DNA of 41,084 nucleotides from JBAQMG01 sp049302575 (GCA_049302575.1 JBAQMG010000072.1:1-41084); one strand, 5' to 3'; numbered from the stretch's first letter, positions 8,011-15,929 are shown. Notes: a model not told the origin generated them from the sequence alone. Numbers and translations: made by a program.

Positions 8011-8229
8011 TTGATTGTCGTTAATCTCGATGTCATGATGGCAAAAAGAAAAATATCCGCCGGCGTGCTGGCGGAGAAAATCGGAATCACTCCGGCCAAC
8101 CTTTCGATACTGAAAAACAACAAGGCTAAAGCCATCCGTTTTTCCACCCTGGGAGAAATCTGCAAGGTTTTAAACTGTCAGCCCGGGGATATTTTAGAGT
8201 ATGTGGAAGGAGAAGAGGAAAATGAATAA
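8011..8229 (+). CDS. Cro/CI-type HTH regulator (YozG-like)
   Basis: The product is 72 aa if read from TTG 8011, set 7-8 bases after GGAGGAGGG; the upstream in-frame ATG at 7978 lies inside the DUF2975 gene. The body is a five-helix HTH: MMAKRKISAGVLAEKIGITPANLSILKNNKAKAIRFSTLGEICKVLNCQPGDILEY, with the recognition helix at TPANLSILKN. The family is the short YozG-type regulators that accompany DUF2975. It is co-transcribed with its neighbours and overlaps the DUF4173 gene by 8 bases. Autoregulation is likely by analogy but not shown. Confidence 0.88.
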   Translation: MIVVNLDVMMAKRKISAGVLAEKIGITPANLSILKNNKAKAIRFSTLGEICKVLNCQPGDILEYVEGEEENE

Positions 8230-9742
8230 CGGTATTACTAATACGATCGATACAATAAATGCAGGTAATACGAATAATGCATTTTATACAAAAAAGGATA
8301 TTGTTTTCGCCCTGGCCATGCTGGGCTGCGGCTTCTTATACTGGAATCTGATCCGGCTGCCGGGTCTTGGCGCGGGTGTTACCCTTTTTGCTGCGATATT
8401 CTGCCTTTGTACTGTCGTCTATCTGAAATCGGGGGAGGTTCGCCCAAAAAGAACGAGCCTGTTGTGTTTCACAGTCATTGTCCTCTCTGCCCTGGTCTTT
8501 TTGCTGTATGACAATATCCTAATCAAAGGTTTGAATTTTCTCTTTCTTACCGCCGCCGTTATCTATTGGATCAGCCTGTTGACGGGCAGGACCCTGGAGA
8601 AAAGAATCTCCGCTTATATCCTGGGTGATTTCTACCACCAGGTTCTGGTTGTCCCGTTCAGCAATTTTGCCTGCTGCTTTGGTGCGATTAGGAAGCTGAT
8701 TAATGGAAATAAAAAGGGGAAATCCCTTCTGGCCGGCGCGATTGGTATCCTAGTGATTTTTCCGGTCCTGGCAGTAGTCATTAATCTATTGATAAAAGCC
8801 GATGCCGCTTTTGCAGGGGTGATCGCCAACCTGCATTTTCCGGTATCGATGGATATACTCATCCAGATCATCTTGGGGATTCCTGTCGCCTGTTACCTGT
8901 ACGGACTCATATATGGCGACCGTTATGGAAGGAATACGGGGCGTGTGACTATCGAATCGGTGGATAAAATGGCGGCTGCTTGCCGTTTTGCCCCCGCAGT
9001 AACTGTATATTCCGCTTTGACAGCCTTGAATCTCGTCTTTATAGTCTACTTTCTATCCCAGCTTACTTATCTTTTTTCTGCATTCAACAACCGTCTTCCC
9101 GAACTTATGACGTATGCCGAGTATGCCCGGAGAGGCTTTTTTGAACTTTGTACGGTAGCAGGCATCAATCTGGCCGTGATGACAGCAGCCAATCTGATCG
9201 TCAAAAGGGAGAAGGTGAAGATCCTGCGGGTAGAAACAGCTGCCTTATGTCTTTTTACCCTGATGTTGATCATTACGGCCGTCAGCAAGATGGTCATGTA
9301 TATCAATACCTACGGATTGACTCAACTCCGCGTCTATACGTCCTGGTTTATGGTTGTGCTGTTCTTCATATTTGCGGTGACTGCAGTCCAGCAGTTCAAA
9401 AAATTCAACGCAGCTAGGGTCATGCTTATAGGATTTATGATTTTATTCATGATCCTGAGCTATGGAAACATTGACGGACGCATCGCGGCCTACAACACTG
9501 ACCGGTATAAAAACGGAACCTTGGAACGTCTTGACGTGCAGGCTTTATCCAGCCTGTCCGACGCAGCAGTCCCTTACATGTATAACCTATATCAGGAAAC
9601 AACGGATCCGATCCTGAAGGAACAGTTGAAAGCGGCCATTAAGAAAACCCCGGAATATAAGGCCGGAGGGCCGCACGGGGAAACATTCCGAGATTTCAAT
9701 TTTCAGAGTCATACCACGCAAAACATCCGGAATATGCTTTGA
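8222..9742 (+). CDS. DUF4173-like polytopic membrane protein
   Basis: Reading from ATG 8222, after a GGAGAAGAGG site, gives 506 aa. There are about ten or eleven membrane segments followed by a soluble tail of roughly 80-90 residues (from about RIAAYNTDRY). The motif TYAEYARRGFFELC near residues 305-318 is typical of DUF4173 proteins. The start overlaps the regulator's stop by 8 bases. With DUF2975 and the HTH gene it forms a three-gene operon under one strong promoter and one terminator at 9783-9812. The operon looks richer in GC than its flanks, which may mean transfer as a unit. The function is unknown. Confidence 0.8.
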   Translation: MNNGITNTIDTINAGNTNNAFYTKKDIVFALAMLGCGFLYWNLIRLPGLGAGVTLFAAIFCLCTVVYLKSGEVRPKRTSLLCFTVIVLSALVFLLYDNILIKGLNFLFLTAAVIYWISLLTGRTLEKRISAYILGDFYHQVLVVPFSNFACCFGAIRKLINGNKKGKSLLAGAIGILVIFPVLAVVINLLIKADAAFAGVIANLHFPVSMDILIQIILGIPVACYLYGLIYGDRYGRNTGRVTIESVDKMAAACRFAPAVTVYSALTALNLVFIVYFLSQLTYLFSAFNNRLPELMTYAEYARRGFFELCTVAGINLAVMTAANLIVKREKVKILRVETAALCLFTLMLIITAVSKMVMYINTYGLTQLRVYTSWFMVVLFFIFAVTAVQQFKKFNAARVMLIGFMILFMILSYGNIDGRIAAYNTDRYKNGTLERLDVQALSSLSDAAVPYMYNLYQETTDPILKEQLKAAIKKTPEYKAGGPHGETFRDFNFQSHTTQNIRNML

Positions 9743-9782
9743 GAACTTTTGACCCCATCAGCTGCCGCCAGAGCGCCGTTTC

Positions 9783-9812
9783 AACCGCTAAGTAAAATTG
9801 GCGGTTTTTTTT
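9783..9812 (+). terminator. terminator of DUF2975-DUF4173 operon
   Basis: AACCGC pairs with GCGGTT around a short loop and is followed by a run of eight T, 40 bases after the DUF4173 stop. Confidence 0.85.
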
Positions 9813-9853
9813 GGTCAAATTATTCGGAATTTTTTTTGAAAAATAGAAAGGAT

Positions 9854-10000
9854 ATGAGAAAAATAGCGAGAACTACAGCAAGAATGCTGAATAAAGCTAA
9901 TAGAGGCGACATTTTAATTATTTATAGAACTAGTGACAAAGTAGGCCAGGCAGAATACTATAATGGCTCGGTTGTAAAGCCAAAAAAATCAAAAACATAA
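9854..10000 (+). CDS. possible 48-aa basic protein
   Basis: From ATG 9854 the frame encodes 48 residues, strongly basic at both ends (MRKIARTTARMLNKANRGD and VKPKKSKT). The AAAGG before it is only 2 bases from the ATG, a poor spacing. The frame is also open upstream through the terminator. No family is recognised, so it is at best a tentative gene. Bases 10001-10282 hold no gene: a small hairpin (AGTCAC/GTGACT) near 10090-10108, dispersed-repeat copy B, and a further hairpin with GACAAGC/GCTTGTC arms around 10170-10206. Confidence 0.3.
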   Translation: MRKIARTTARMLNKANRGDILIIYRTSDKVGQAEYYNGSVVKPKKSKT

Positions 10001-10084
10001 TGTACCTGATATTTCCTATTAATAGTCTTGTTGTATTCAAAGAGACAATTTGAAATTTGGGCTATGTATTTGTCTGAATCGTGT

Positions 10085-10172
10085 AGGACGAGTCACTTGT
10101 TCGGTGACTTTATCCACAAAATACCTTTAGCAACAATAAGAACCGTTCCTTAGTAGTAGAGGTTGTGGACAA
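10085..10172 (-). repeat. dispersed repeat, copy B
   Basis: Read on the minus strand this matches the window start (about 7-95): CCACAACC, CTACTACTAAGGAACG, CTTATTGTT, then weaker similarity down to a hairpin at the same relative place. It ends shortly before the IS3 transposase fragment, so it may be linked to a mobile element. Confidence 0.5.
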
Positions 10173-10282
10173 GCTCTTTTAAGACGGATTCCAGAGGGCT
10201 TGTCAAGCGTTGTGGTCAACCTGCAGCGATAGCGAAGGGTTGTCCACAATGCGGCACTATCCATAACCTGAAAGTAGTAGAA

Positions 10283-10620
10283 CTACGCACTCATTTGTAG
10301 CAAAGCAGGGTAATACATAGCTGCTGGTGTTTCAGACTTCAATGCCGAATGTAATTTCATAGAGTTATATTTGTGGATAAATGATCCGATTTGTTTCCTG
10401 GAATCCTTGATATTTTCATAATCCTTTAAGATAGACTTCGTCGTATTTAAGTGTCCTAAACCAGCGCTCTATGGGAATGTTATCCGCCCATCTACCTTTA
10501 CCATCCATACTGATTTTGCTCTTGTTTTTAGTAACGAAATCAAGATATTCATGGCTTGTAAATTGGCTGCTCTGATCGGAACTATACTGAATTCGTCATA
10601 GTTTCGAAAGTGGATCACTG
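10283..10620 (-). mobile_element. IS3-family transposase (OrfB) C-terminal fragment
   Basis: On the minus strand the frame from about 10596 reads SDQSSQFTSHEYLDFVTKNK, then SMDGKGRWADNIPIERWF, RTLKYDEVYLKDYENIKDSR and HKYNSMKLHSALKSETPAAMYY to a TAG at 10283. These are the last third of an IS3-family DDE transposase, with the SDQ and IPIER catalytic regions. A preceding piece VIHFRNYDEF sits in another frame. OrfA, the first two thirds of OrfB and clear terminal inverted repeats are missing, so the element is dead. Confidence 0.85.
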
Positions 10621-10662
10621 TAGAGAAAATTTTAGTTTTGTGGTGGAAGTCAAACAATAATT

Positions 10663-10671
10663 TGGTATAAT
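10663..10671 (+). promoter_or_regulatory. extended -10 promoter of TA-like pair
   Basis: TGGTATAAT lies 41 bases before the GTG of the antitoxin-like gene. It is identical to the element before the ABC exporter. No good -35 is seen. Confidence 0.5.
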
Positions 10672-10711
10672 ATGAGAGGAAGAGATAGTTGCAGCATTTG
10701 GAGGAATTGAA

Positions 10712-10954
10712 GTGAAGTCTATTAAAGTAGATAATGAGGATATCTTGAAAGCCATCAGTTCTGAGCTTCCATACATTGAGATCGGTGACCGTAAATTTTT
10801 GTTGTTTGAGGTAGATCGAATATCTGAGAAGGATGTTTATGAAGTAACTGATTATGAGGAGGAACGGTTGCTGTTAGAGGCTTTAGAAGGGGATAACCCC
10901 ATTCTTTCTGAAGTGGAAATTGACAAAATGTTGGCTGCATCGAAGAATACATGA
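10712..10954 (+). CDS. acidic small protein, possible antitoxin
   Basis: The 80 aa product begins at a GTG 7 bases after GGAGG (10700-10704). It is acidic (ISSELPYIEIGD, VTDYEEERLLLEALEGDNP) with a helical C-terminus (EVEIDKMLAASKNT). Its stop overlaps the ATG of a basic 80 aa protein by 4 bases. Small acidic first gene, basic second gene and coupling resemble a type II toxin-antitoxin pair. I do not recognise an antitoxin family, so this is inferred from arrangement only. Confidence 0.55.
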   Translation: MKSIKVDNEDILKAISSELPYIEIGDRKFLLFEVDRISEKDVYEVTDYEEERLLLEALEGDNPILSEVEIDKMLAASKNT

Positions 10955-11193
10955 AGATTTATTGGAGAAAATCAGCTATACATTCGCTTTTGGAACTGGA
11001 TAGATGGCGTAAAGAGCAAGACCTCTCACCAATGGGATCATACTTGAGAAAACACGTTAATCGATTTTTTCAGAGACAAGAATTTTCAGTGTATGTCCCA
11101 GGAAAAGCTGTTTTTATCCAAGGATATTCGATCGACCTACGGATGGTTCTCATTTCGGTAGGTGCATCTGATCCATATAAAGTTTTTTATTGA
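10951..11193 (+). CDS. basic small protein, possible RelE/ParE-like toxin
   Basis: The 80 aa product is basic and starts with a beta-strand then helix of the RelE/ParE kind (MKIYWRKSAIHSLLELDRWR), later RKHVNRFFQRQEFSVYVPG and a final LRMVLISVGASDPYKVFY. It overlaps the acidic partner by 4 bases (ATGA), so expression is coupled. The fold guess rests on the N-terminal pattern, size and charge; catalytic residues of RelE cannot be assigned. A hairpin terminator follows at 11254-11286. It could instead be an unrelated conserved pair. Confidence 0.5.
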   Translation: MKIYWRKSAIHSLLELDRWRKEQDLSPMGSYLRKHVNRFFQRQEFSVYVPGKAVFIQGYSIDLRMVLISVGASDPYKVFY

Positions 11194-11253
11194 CTTACGC
11201 GATATTCGATTGACATATTTATGGTTCGTCATCCACGGCAAAAATCATTGATT

Positions 11254-11286
11254 TAAAACCGACAGGGCTATTCCTTGTCGGTTTTA
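11254..11286 (+). terminator. terminator after TA-like pair
   Basis: AAAACCGACA pairs with TGTCGGTTTT around GGGCTATTCC, 60 bases after the second stop. Confidence 0.7.
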
Positions 11287-11391
11287 TGTGCGCTGGGAAG
11301 TTCATGTTGATATCAAAGTCCAAGATTTCTTCGCTAAAAGCTTCTATGCGTATCATAGTGGAACAATCAAACTGTTAGCTTTCTGGTGCAA

Positions 11392-11523
11392 ATGGTGAAG
11401 TTTCGAAACCGCATTGTTCAACTGTACCAAGAAGTTGGTGACGCTGAAATTTACCGAATTTTGCAGGAAAACCTTGATGATATAAAGGGTTTTATCCAAG
11501 CAGTGCTTAGCAAATATTTTTAA
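11392..11523 (+). pseudogene. HepT-like (DUF86) toxin C-terminal scrap
   Basis: A 43-codon frame reads MVKFRNRIVQLYQEVGDAE, then IYRILQENLDDIKGFIQAVL. This is the C-terminal part of HepT/DUF86 nucleases, whose active-site motif is Rx4-6H in R-N-x-x-V-H; here the His is replaced by Gln (RNRIVQLY). The N-terminal two thirds and the usual MntA partner gene are absent and there is no ribosome site. It is a non-functional remnant. The rest of 11194-11849 holds two hairpin terminators, this scrap, and then no recognisable gene. Confidence 0.65.
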
Positions 11524-11524
11524 T

Positions 11525-11563
11525 AAAAGGCAAAGGTACTCACGATGAGTGTCTTTGCCTTTT
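11525..11563. terminator. bidirectional terminator hairpin
   Basis: AAAAGGCAAAG (11525-11535) pairs perfectly with CTTTGCCTTTT (11553-11563), with ACTC/GAGT pairing inside. It follows the HepT scrap and has T-runs on both strands. Confidence 0.8.
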
Positions 11564-11784
11564 AACATATTAATTTTTCTCGACGATGTATCAGGATTAT
11601 TATGAGGAGTTACCTGGCAATCCCTGAGTCGAACGACTGAGAAATCAATGACCGGGCAGGGGTATTTAAACCTAGGGGTTGACAACAAATGAAAAGGGAC
11701 TTGAAATATTCTTGTGAGAAGCTTCACGGCGGAATGGAACAACGAGACCGATTGAGCGTCATGGATGTTTCTTTTAGTTGTATA

Positions 11785-11813
11785 TTGCATATTTAGAGTG
11801 GTTTATATATAAT
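11785..11813 (+). promoter_or_regulatory. promoter of carboxy(nor)spermidine operon
   Basis: TTGCAT (11785-11790), a 17-base spacer and a perfect TATAAT (11808-11813) lie 37 bases before the ATG of the dehydrogenase gene. Confidence 0.75.
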
Positions 11814-11849
11814 TTGCGTTGATGCAAAAGTGATTTAGGAGGTGCTGAA

Positions 11850-13049
11850 ATGGGAAAGGCTTTGATAATCGGCGCTGGCGGAGTTGCCAGTGTTGCTATT
11901 CATAAATGTTGTCAGAATCCAGATATATTTGAAGAAATTTGTATAGCGAGTAGAACTGTCCAAAAATGTGAAGCAATCAAAAACAAATTGGCTGGAAGTC
12001 GCACAATAATTCAGACGGCTCAGCTTGATGCGGATAAGACAGACCTAGTCATTGACTTGATAAAAAGCTTTAAACCAGATATTGTCATTAACCTGGCGCT
12101 CCCTTATCAGGATCTGACGATTATGGATGCCTGCCTGGCTACAGGGGTTGATTATCTGGATACTGCGAATTACGAACCGCCTGATCTTGCTAAATTCGAA
12201 TACAAGTGGCAGTGGGCGTATCGGGAAAAATTTGCTCAGGCAGGGATCACTGCGTTATTAGGAAGTGGTTTTGACCCTGGGGTTACCGGCGTTTTTTGTG
12301 CCTATGCCCAGAAACATTATTTTGATGAAATTCATTCGATTGATATTGTGGATGCCAATGCTGGCGATCACGGCTATCCCTTCGCCACAAATTTTAACCC
12401 TGAAATTAATATTCGCGAAATTACAGCGAACGGAAGGTACTTTGAAAACGGTTCGTGGGTCGAAACTGACCCTCTGGCTTGGAAAAAAGTTTATGATCTT
12501 CCGGAGATAGGCCCCAAAAACATTTATCTTATGTACCATGAAGAACTAGAGTCCCTAGCCCTTCATATCAAGGGGATTAAGCGGCTCAGATTTTGGATGA
12601 CTTTTTCTGATAGTTATCTTAATCATTTACGTGTGCTCGAAAATATTGGCCTGACTTCGATTGAACCGATTAATTTTGAGGGGCAACAGATTATTCCTTT
12701 ACAATTTCTAAAGGCTGTGCTGCCTGATCCTGCCTCACTCGGACCGAGAACGATAGGGAAAACGAATATCGGTTGTATTATGCAAGGGCTTAAAGACGGA
12801 AAGCCCAAAACCTATTATGTTTACAACATTTGTGATCATCAAGAATGTTATGCAGAGGTTGGGTCGCAGGCCATATCGTATACTACCGGGGTTCCGGCTA
12901 TGATTGGGGCAATGTTAATGCTTAAAGGTCTTTGGAAAAAACCTGGAGTATTTAATGTTGAAGAATTTGACCCCGATCCGTTTATGGAGGCGTTAAATAA
13001 ATGCGGTCTACCGTGGCAGGAAAGTTTCTCGCCAACTCTCCTTGATTGA
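11850..13049 (+). CDS. carboxynorspermidine/carboxyspermidine dehydrogenase
   Basis: The 399 aa product is a saccharopine-dehydrogenase-fold enzyme. It has an N-terminal Rossmann motif GAGGVAS at residues 8-14, then INLALPYQDLTIMDACLATGVDYLDTANYE and LLGSGFDPGVTGVFCAYA, which match carboxynorspermidine synthases (CASDH) more than lysine-pathway enzymes. The reaction is NAD(P)H-dependent condensation of aspartate semialdehyde with a diamine (putrescine or diaminopropane) to a carboxylated triamine. An AGGAGGTG site precedes the ATG. The decarboxylase gene follows after 9 bases, which fixes the pathway. Whether the product is spermidine or norspermidine cannot be told from sequence. Confidence 0.9.
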   Translation: MGKALIIGAGGVASVAIHKCCQNPDIFEEICIASRTVQKCEAIKNKLAGSRTIIQTAQLDADKTDLVIDLIKSFKPDIVINLALPYQDLTIMDACLATGVDYLDTANYEPPDLAKFEYKWQWAYREKFAQAGITALLGSGFDPGVTGVFCAYAQKHYFDEIHSIDIVDANAGDHGYPFATNFNPEINIREITANGRYFENGSWVETDPLAWKKVYDLPEIGPKNIYLMYHEELESLALHIKGIKRLRFWMTFSDSYLNHLRVLENIGLTSIEPINFEGQQIIPLQFLKAVLPDPASLGPRTIGKTNIGCIMQGLKDGKPKTYYVYNICDHQECYAEVGSQAISYTTGVPAMIGAMLMLKGLWKKPGVFNVEEFDPDPFMEALNKCGLPWQESFSPTLLD

Positions 13050-13058
13050 GGTGTTTTA

Positions 13059-14198
13059 ATGGACTTTGATATCAGTGCACTGCCCTCACCCTGCTATATT
13101 GTGGATGAACGACTTTTGATCAGAAATCTTGAAATCCTGCATTCCGTACAACAACGTACGGGCTGTAGTATTCTGCTGGCCTTAAAAGGATTTTCCATGT
13201 ATTCGGTATTTCCTTTAGTGAAGAACTATCTTAAAGGTGTCACCGCAAGCTCTTTGTTTGAGGCTAGGCTGGGCTATGAAGAAATGGGCAAAGAAGTTCA
13301 TATTTATGCGCCGGCTTATATAGAAAAGGAATTTGCTGAAATCCTCAGTAATTGTGATCATCTTACCTTTAACTCGTTTGAACAATGGGCTAGATTCAAA
13401 GACAAAGTAAAAAACCTTAAAACAAAAAAGATAAGCTGTGGTATCCGGATCAATCCGGAATATTCTGAGATAAAGACTCCTCTTTATGATCCCTGCTATC
13501 AGTATTCCAGACTAGGTGTGACGTTGGCCAATTTTCGACCGGAAGAGCTTGATGGTATCGAAGGTCTTCATTTTCATACCATGTGCGAGCAGAATTCGGA
13601 TACTCTGGAACGTACAATTCAGGTAGTTGATCAAAAATTTGGTGAATTTATCAGAAGGATGAAATGGCTCAATTTAGGTGGAGGGCATCATATTACCAGA
13701 CCTGATTATGATCTTGAAACCTTGGTCCGTTCAATCACGTTTTTACAGGACAAATATGGCGTGGATATCTACTTGGAACCAGGTGAGGCTGTGGCTTTGA
13801 ACACGGGGTTTCTCGTTGCCAAGGTGCTTGACATACTGGATAATGGCATGGAAATTGCCATTTTGGACACTTCAGCAGCCTGTCATATGCCGGATGTGCT
13901 CGAAATGCCCTACCGACCTAAGATCATCGATGCTGGAATGCCTGGTGAATATCCTTATACTTACAGACTTGGTGGCCTTACTTGTCTGGCCGGAGACGTC
14001 ATTGGTGACTATTCGTTCAAACAGCCCCTAAAACTAGGTGACAGGCTGGTATTTTGTGACATGGCCCACTATACAATGGTCAAAAATAATATGTTCAATG
14101 GCGTGAATCTTCCTTCTATCGCACTTTTCAATGCAGAAGAAGGCCTTAAGATCATCCGACAATTTGGTTATCAAGATTTTAAAACCCGGTTATCTTGA
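13059..14198 (+). CDS. nspC: carboxynorspermidine decarboxylase
   Basis: The 379 aa product is a fold-III, PLP-dependent decarboxylase. The PLP lysine lies in LLALKGFSMYS (K43), HFHTMCEQNSD and NLGGGHHI are phosphate/PLP contacts, LEPGEAVALNTG follows, and the C-terminal substrate motif is SAACHMPDVLEMPYRP. It removes the carboxyl group from carboxy(nor)spermidine, giving the triamine. The C-terminus YQDFKTRLS is the usual family end. It starts 9 bases after the dehydrogenase with its own GAGGTG site, forming a two-gene operon. The frame stays open for 42 further codons after the TGA, with different, remnant-like sequence. Confidence 0.93.
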   Translation: MDFDISALPSPCYIVDERLLIRNLEILHSVQQRTGCSILLALKGFSMYSVFPLVKNYLKGVTASSLFEARLGYEEMGKEVHIYAPAYIEKEFAEILSNCDHLTFNSFEQWARFKDKVKNLKTKKISCGIRINPEYSEIKTPLYDPCYQYSRLGVTLANFRPEELDGIEGLHFHTMCEQNSDTLERTIQVVDQKFGEFIRRMKWLNLGGGHHITRPDYDLETLVRSITFLQDKYGVDIYLEPGEAVALNTGFLVAKVLDILDNGMEIAILDTSAACHMPDVLEMPYRPKIIDAGMPGEYPYTYRLGGLTCLAGDVIGDYSFKQPLKLGDRLVFCDMAHYTMVKNNMFNGVNLPSIALFNAEEGLKIIRQFGYQDFKTRLS

Positions 14199-14324
14199 GA
14201 AATTGTTGGCTCCACATTTGAAGAGAAAGCGACCTTCGAGCTTATTGAAGCGGAGAGGAACAAACAAGAGCTCGTGGCACTGTCGATTAATCAAGAGCTA
14301 CAACGAGCCTTTCAGGAGATTTAG
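14199..14324 (+). pseudogene. C-terminal gene scrap after nspC
   Basis: Directly after the nspC stop, and in the same frame, 41 codons read as helical charged sequence (EIVGSTFEEKATFELIEAER, then ELVALSINQELQRAFQEI) before TAG. There is no start codon or ribosome site. It looks like the tail of another lost gene. The family is not recognised. Confidence 0.35.
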
Positions 14325-14359
14325 GAAGGTACTTTCGTTAAAACAGGAGGGAAAAAAAT

Positions 14360-14536
14360 ATGCCAACTTTTTTCACTGTGCTAGGCTTAAACGAAATACT
14401 TGTCTTGGTTTTTGGAATATTTGTCGTAGTATTTATTTTTAAAAAGCTATTCAAATTAGCCATTACCATTGCGGTAATTGCAGCGCTTATTCATTACGGA
14501 TTACCGTTACTCCAGACTGCCTTCTCTAAGCTGTGA
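14360..14536 (+). CDS. 58-aa membrane miniprotein
   Basis: A perfect AGGAGGG site is followed 8 bases later by ATG 14360. The 58 aa product has two hydrophobic helices (ILVLVFGIFVVVFIF and LAITIAVIAALI) separated by the short basic turn KKLFK, so it is probably a hairpin-like membrane protein. No family is recognised. It stands between the spermidine operon and a hydrolase remnant without a clear promoter of its own and may be read through from nspC. The good ribosome site and length-matched helices support a real gene. Confidence 0.6.
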   Translation: MPTFFTVLGLNEILVLVFGIFVVVFIFKKLFKLAITIAVIAALIHYGLPLLQTAFSKL

Positions 14537-14563
14537 CCTTAATGGAAATTCGAGTCTTGATTT

Positions 14564-14926
14564 GTGGGAGTTCGCATAGAGGAGTTAGGGGTTATCACTT
14601 TGGGCAAACCAGAAGATGATCTAGCAGGGTTTAATCGATCATGTATTAATGATGAAGCAGTAAATATAGAAAAAATCTATTTTTACAAGACGGACAAGAG
14701 AAGATTAAGATGTCAATCAATTCACCGGTGCGAAAGAGTGAAGATCGTCCTAGACATCTATGGAGCAGCCCGTGAGCGTGAATTCGATGTGGACTCTGGC
14801 ACGAATAGCGGAAAAAACCTTTTGGCTAATGACCATTTTGCCGCTTCCAGATCTAATACTATCGCTAATTATATAGCACGTGAATTGGGAATTACGACGG
14901 TGCAAATAGAGATCAACAAGAATTAG
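14564..14926 (+). pseudogene. hydrolase-like remnant (possibly N-formylglutamate amidohydrolase-like)
   Basis: The open frame from GTG 14564 has 120 codons and no ribosome site. The part from KIVLDIYGAAREREFDVDSG through GKNLLANDHF and SNTIANYIARELGITTVQIE resembles the C-terminal half of N-formylglutamate-amidohydrolase-like proteins (an HGA/GR-type start, a Q-x-E-I-N end), but the spacing between NDHF and SNTI seems about 20-30 residues too short. Upstream residues lack the expected N-terminal half. I infer a truncated, internally deleted gene. Family assignment is tentative. Confidence 0.4.
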
Positions 14927-14956
14927 CCTAATAACGTTAAGCATCTTCCTCCGACT

Positions 14957-15003
14957 AACAAGCAGCTGCGAATGGCCAAGTGCCAGGGTGGCTGCTTGTT
15001 TTT
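14957..15003 (+). terminator. intrinsic terminator
   Basis: AACAAGCAGC (14957-14966) pairs perfectly with GCTGCTTGTT (14991-15000), followed by TTT, just after the hydrolase remnant and before the amidase gene. Confidence 0.75.
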
Positions 15004-15106
15004 AGCTATTGTTTTCGGGGTAATCGCGGGGTTAGAGTTGGCAATGATTAAGGGACTGTGACCTTATGAGATCCGTTACATATTATGATAGAAAAGGAGA
15101 GTAGAA

Positions 15107-15871
15107 ATGAATAAACCAAATATTATATGGATCGGATCGCCAAACTTCAGTAGCCCTGAGGGTTATAAAATAATCGCGATTGTAAATCACATTATGGGCG
15201 GAACCCTAATAGGTACTGACTCCTGGTTTGCCAATCCAGCAAGTAAAGTTAGTTCGCATTTCGGAGTAGGTAAGAATGGCGAAATTCACCAATATGTTAA
15301 CTTGGATAACCCTGCTTGGGCAAATGGTATTGTAAATAATCCTAATTGGTTACTGCTTCAGAACGGAGTTAACCCGAATTTTTACACTGTTTCAATTGAA
15401 CACGAAGGGGAAAGCGGAGATCTAATGCCTGAAGCACAGTACCAAGCCACATTAGCCTTACATCGGTGGTTAATCGGAACATTAGGGATACCTGTGAGTC
15501 GTGATAATATTATCGGGCATTATCGGATTGACTCAGTTAATAAATCGGGCTGTCCGGGAACAGGATTTCCTTGGGAACGACTATTTATGGATTTACAAGG
15601 AGGAAGCGAAGTGTTAAAAGTAGCTGTGTTGTTGTATTCAAAGGATGATTATTGGGCAGGAGTTGATGTTGCAGTTAAGAATGGCAATTGTGCTATGTTT
15701 ACGCGACCAGCAGATCATTCAGTTCCGACCGATGCCATGAGTGTTCAGAAACTAATCGTAGTTGGCGGATCAACGACCAAACATCCAAACGAAGTTTTAC
15801 TTTCGGGTAATAACAAATACGAGACAGCTGCAGCAGTGGCGAAGTACTTGGGGCAAGAAAAAATATCCTAA
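15107..15871 (+). CDS. N-acetylmuramoyl-L-alanine amidase with partial cell-wall-binding repeat
   Basis: The 254 aa product has an Amidase_2 (T7-lysozyme/PGRP-like) domain over residues 1-165. Zn ligands are visible as H28 (AIVNHIMGG), H138 (IIGHYRI) and C149 (KSGCPG); EHEGESGD is the usual acidic strand. From about residue 170 there is one cell-wall-binding-2 repeat ending in the typical NNKYETAAAVAKYLG. It should cut peptidoglycan between muramic acid and L-Ala. There is no signal peptide, which fits prophage-type or sporulation/lysis amidases released by a holin or by lysis. An AAAGGAGAG site precedes the ATG. Confidence 0.88.
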   Translation: MNKPNIIWIGSPNFSSPEGYKIIAIVNHIMGGTLIGTDSWFANPASKVSSHFGVGKNGEIHQYVNLDNPAWANGIVNNPNWLLLQNGVNPNFYTVSIEHEGESGDLMPEAQYQATLALHRWLIGTLGIPVSRDNIIGHYRIDSVNKSGCPGTGFPWERLFMDLQGGSEVLKVAVLLYSKDDYWAGVDVAVKNGNCAMFTRPADHSVPTDAMSVQKLIVVGGSTTKHPNEVLLSGNNKYETAAAVAKYLGQEKIS

Positions 15872-15929
15872 TTTATTGACATTTATAGAATTGTAAAATA
15901 ATATATTTTTCATAAGGAGGTATATTGAG

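Noticed and set aside
11564..11784. Open minus-strand frame (to about 11790) before the spermidine operon
   Set aside because: No start with a ribosome site, no recognisable motif, and the strong plus-strand promoter lies in the same stretch.
14196..14324. TGA of nspC considered as selenocysteine or programmed readthrough
   Set aside because: The NspC family normally ends at the residues just before this stop, and no SECIS-like hairpin follows closely; the tail reads as another gene's scrap.
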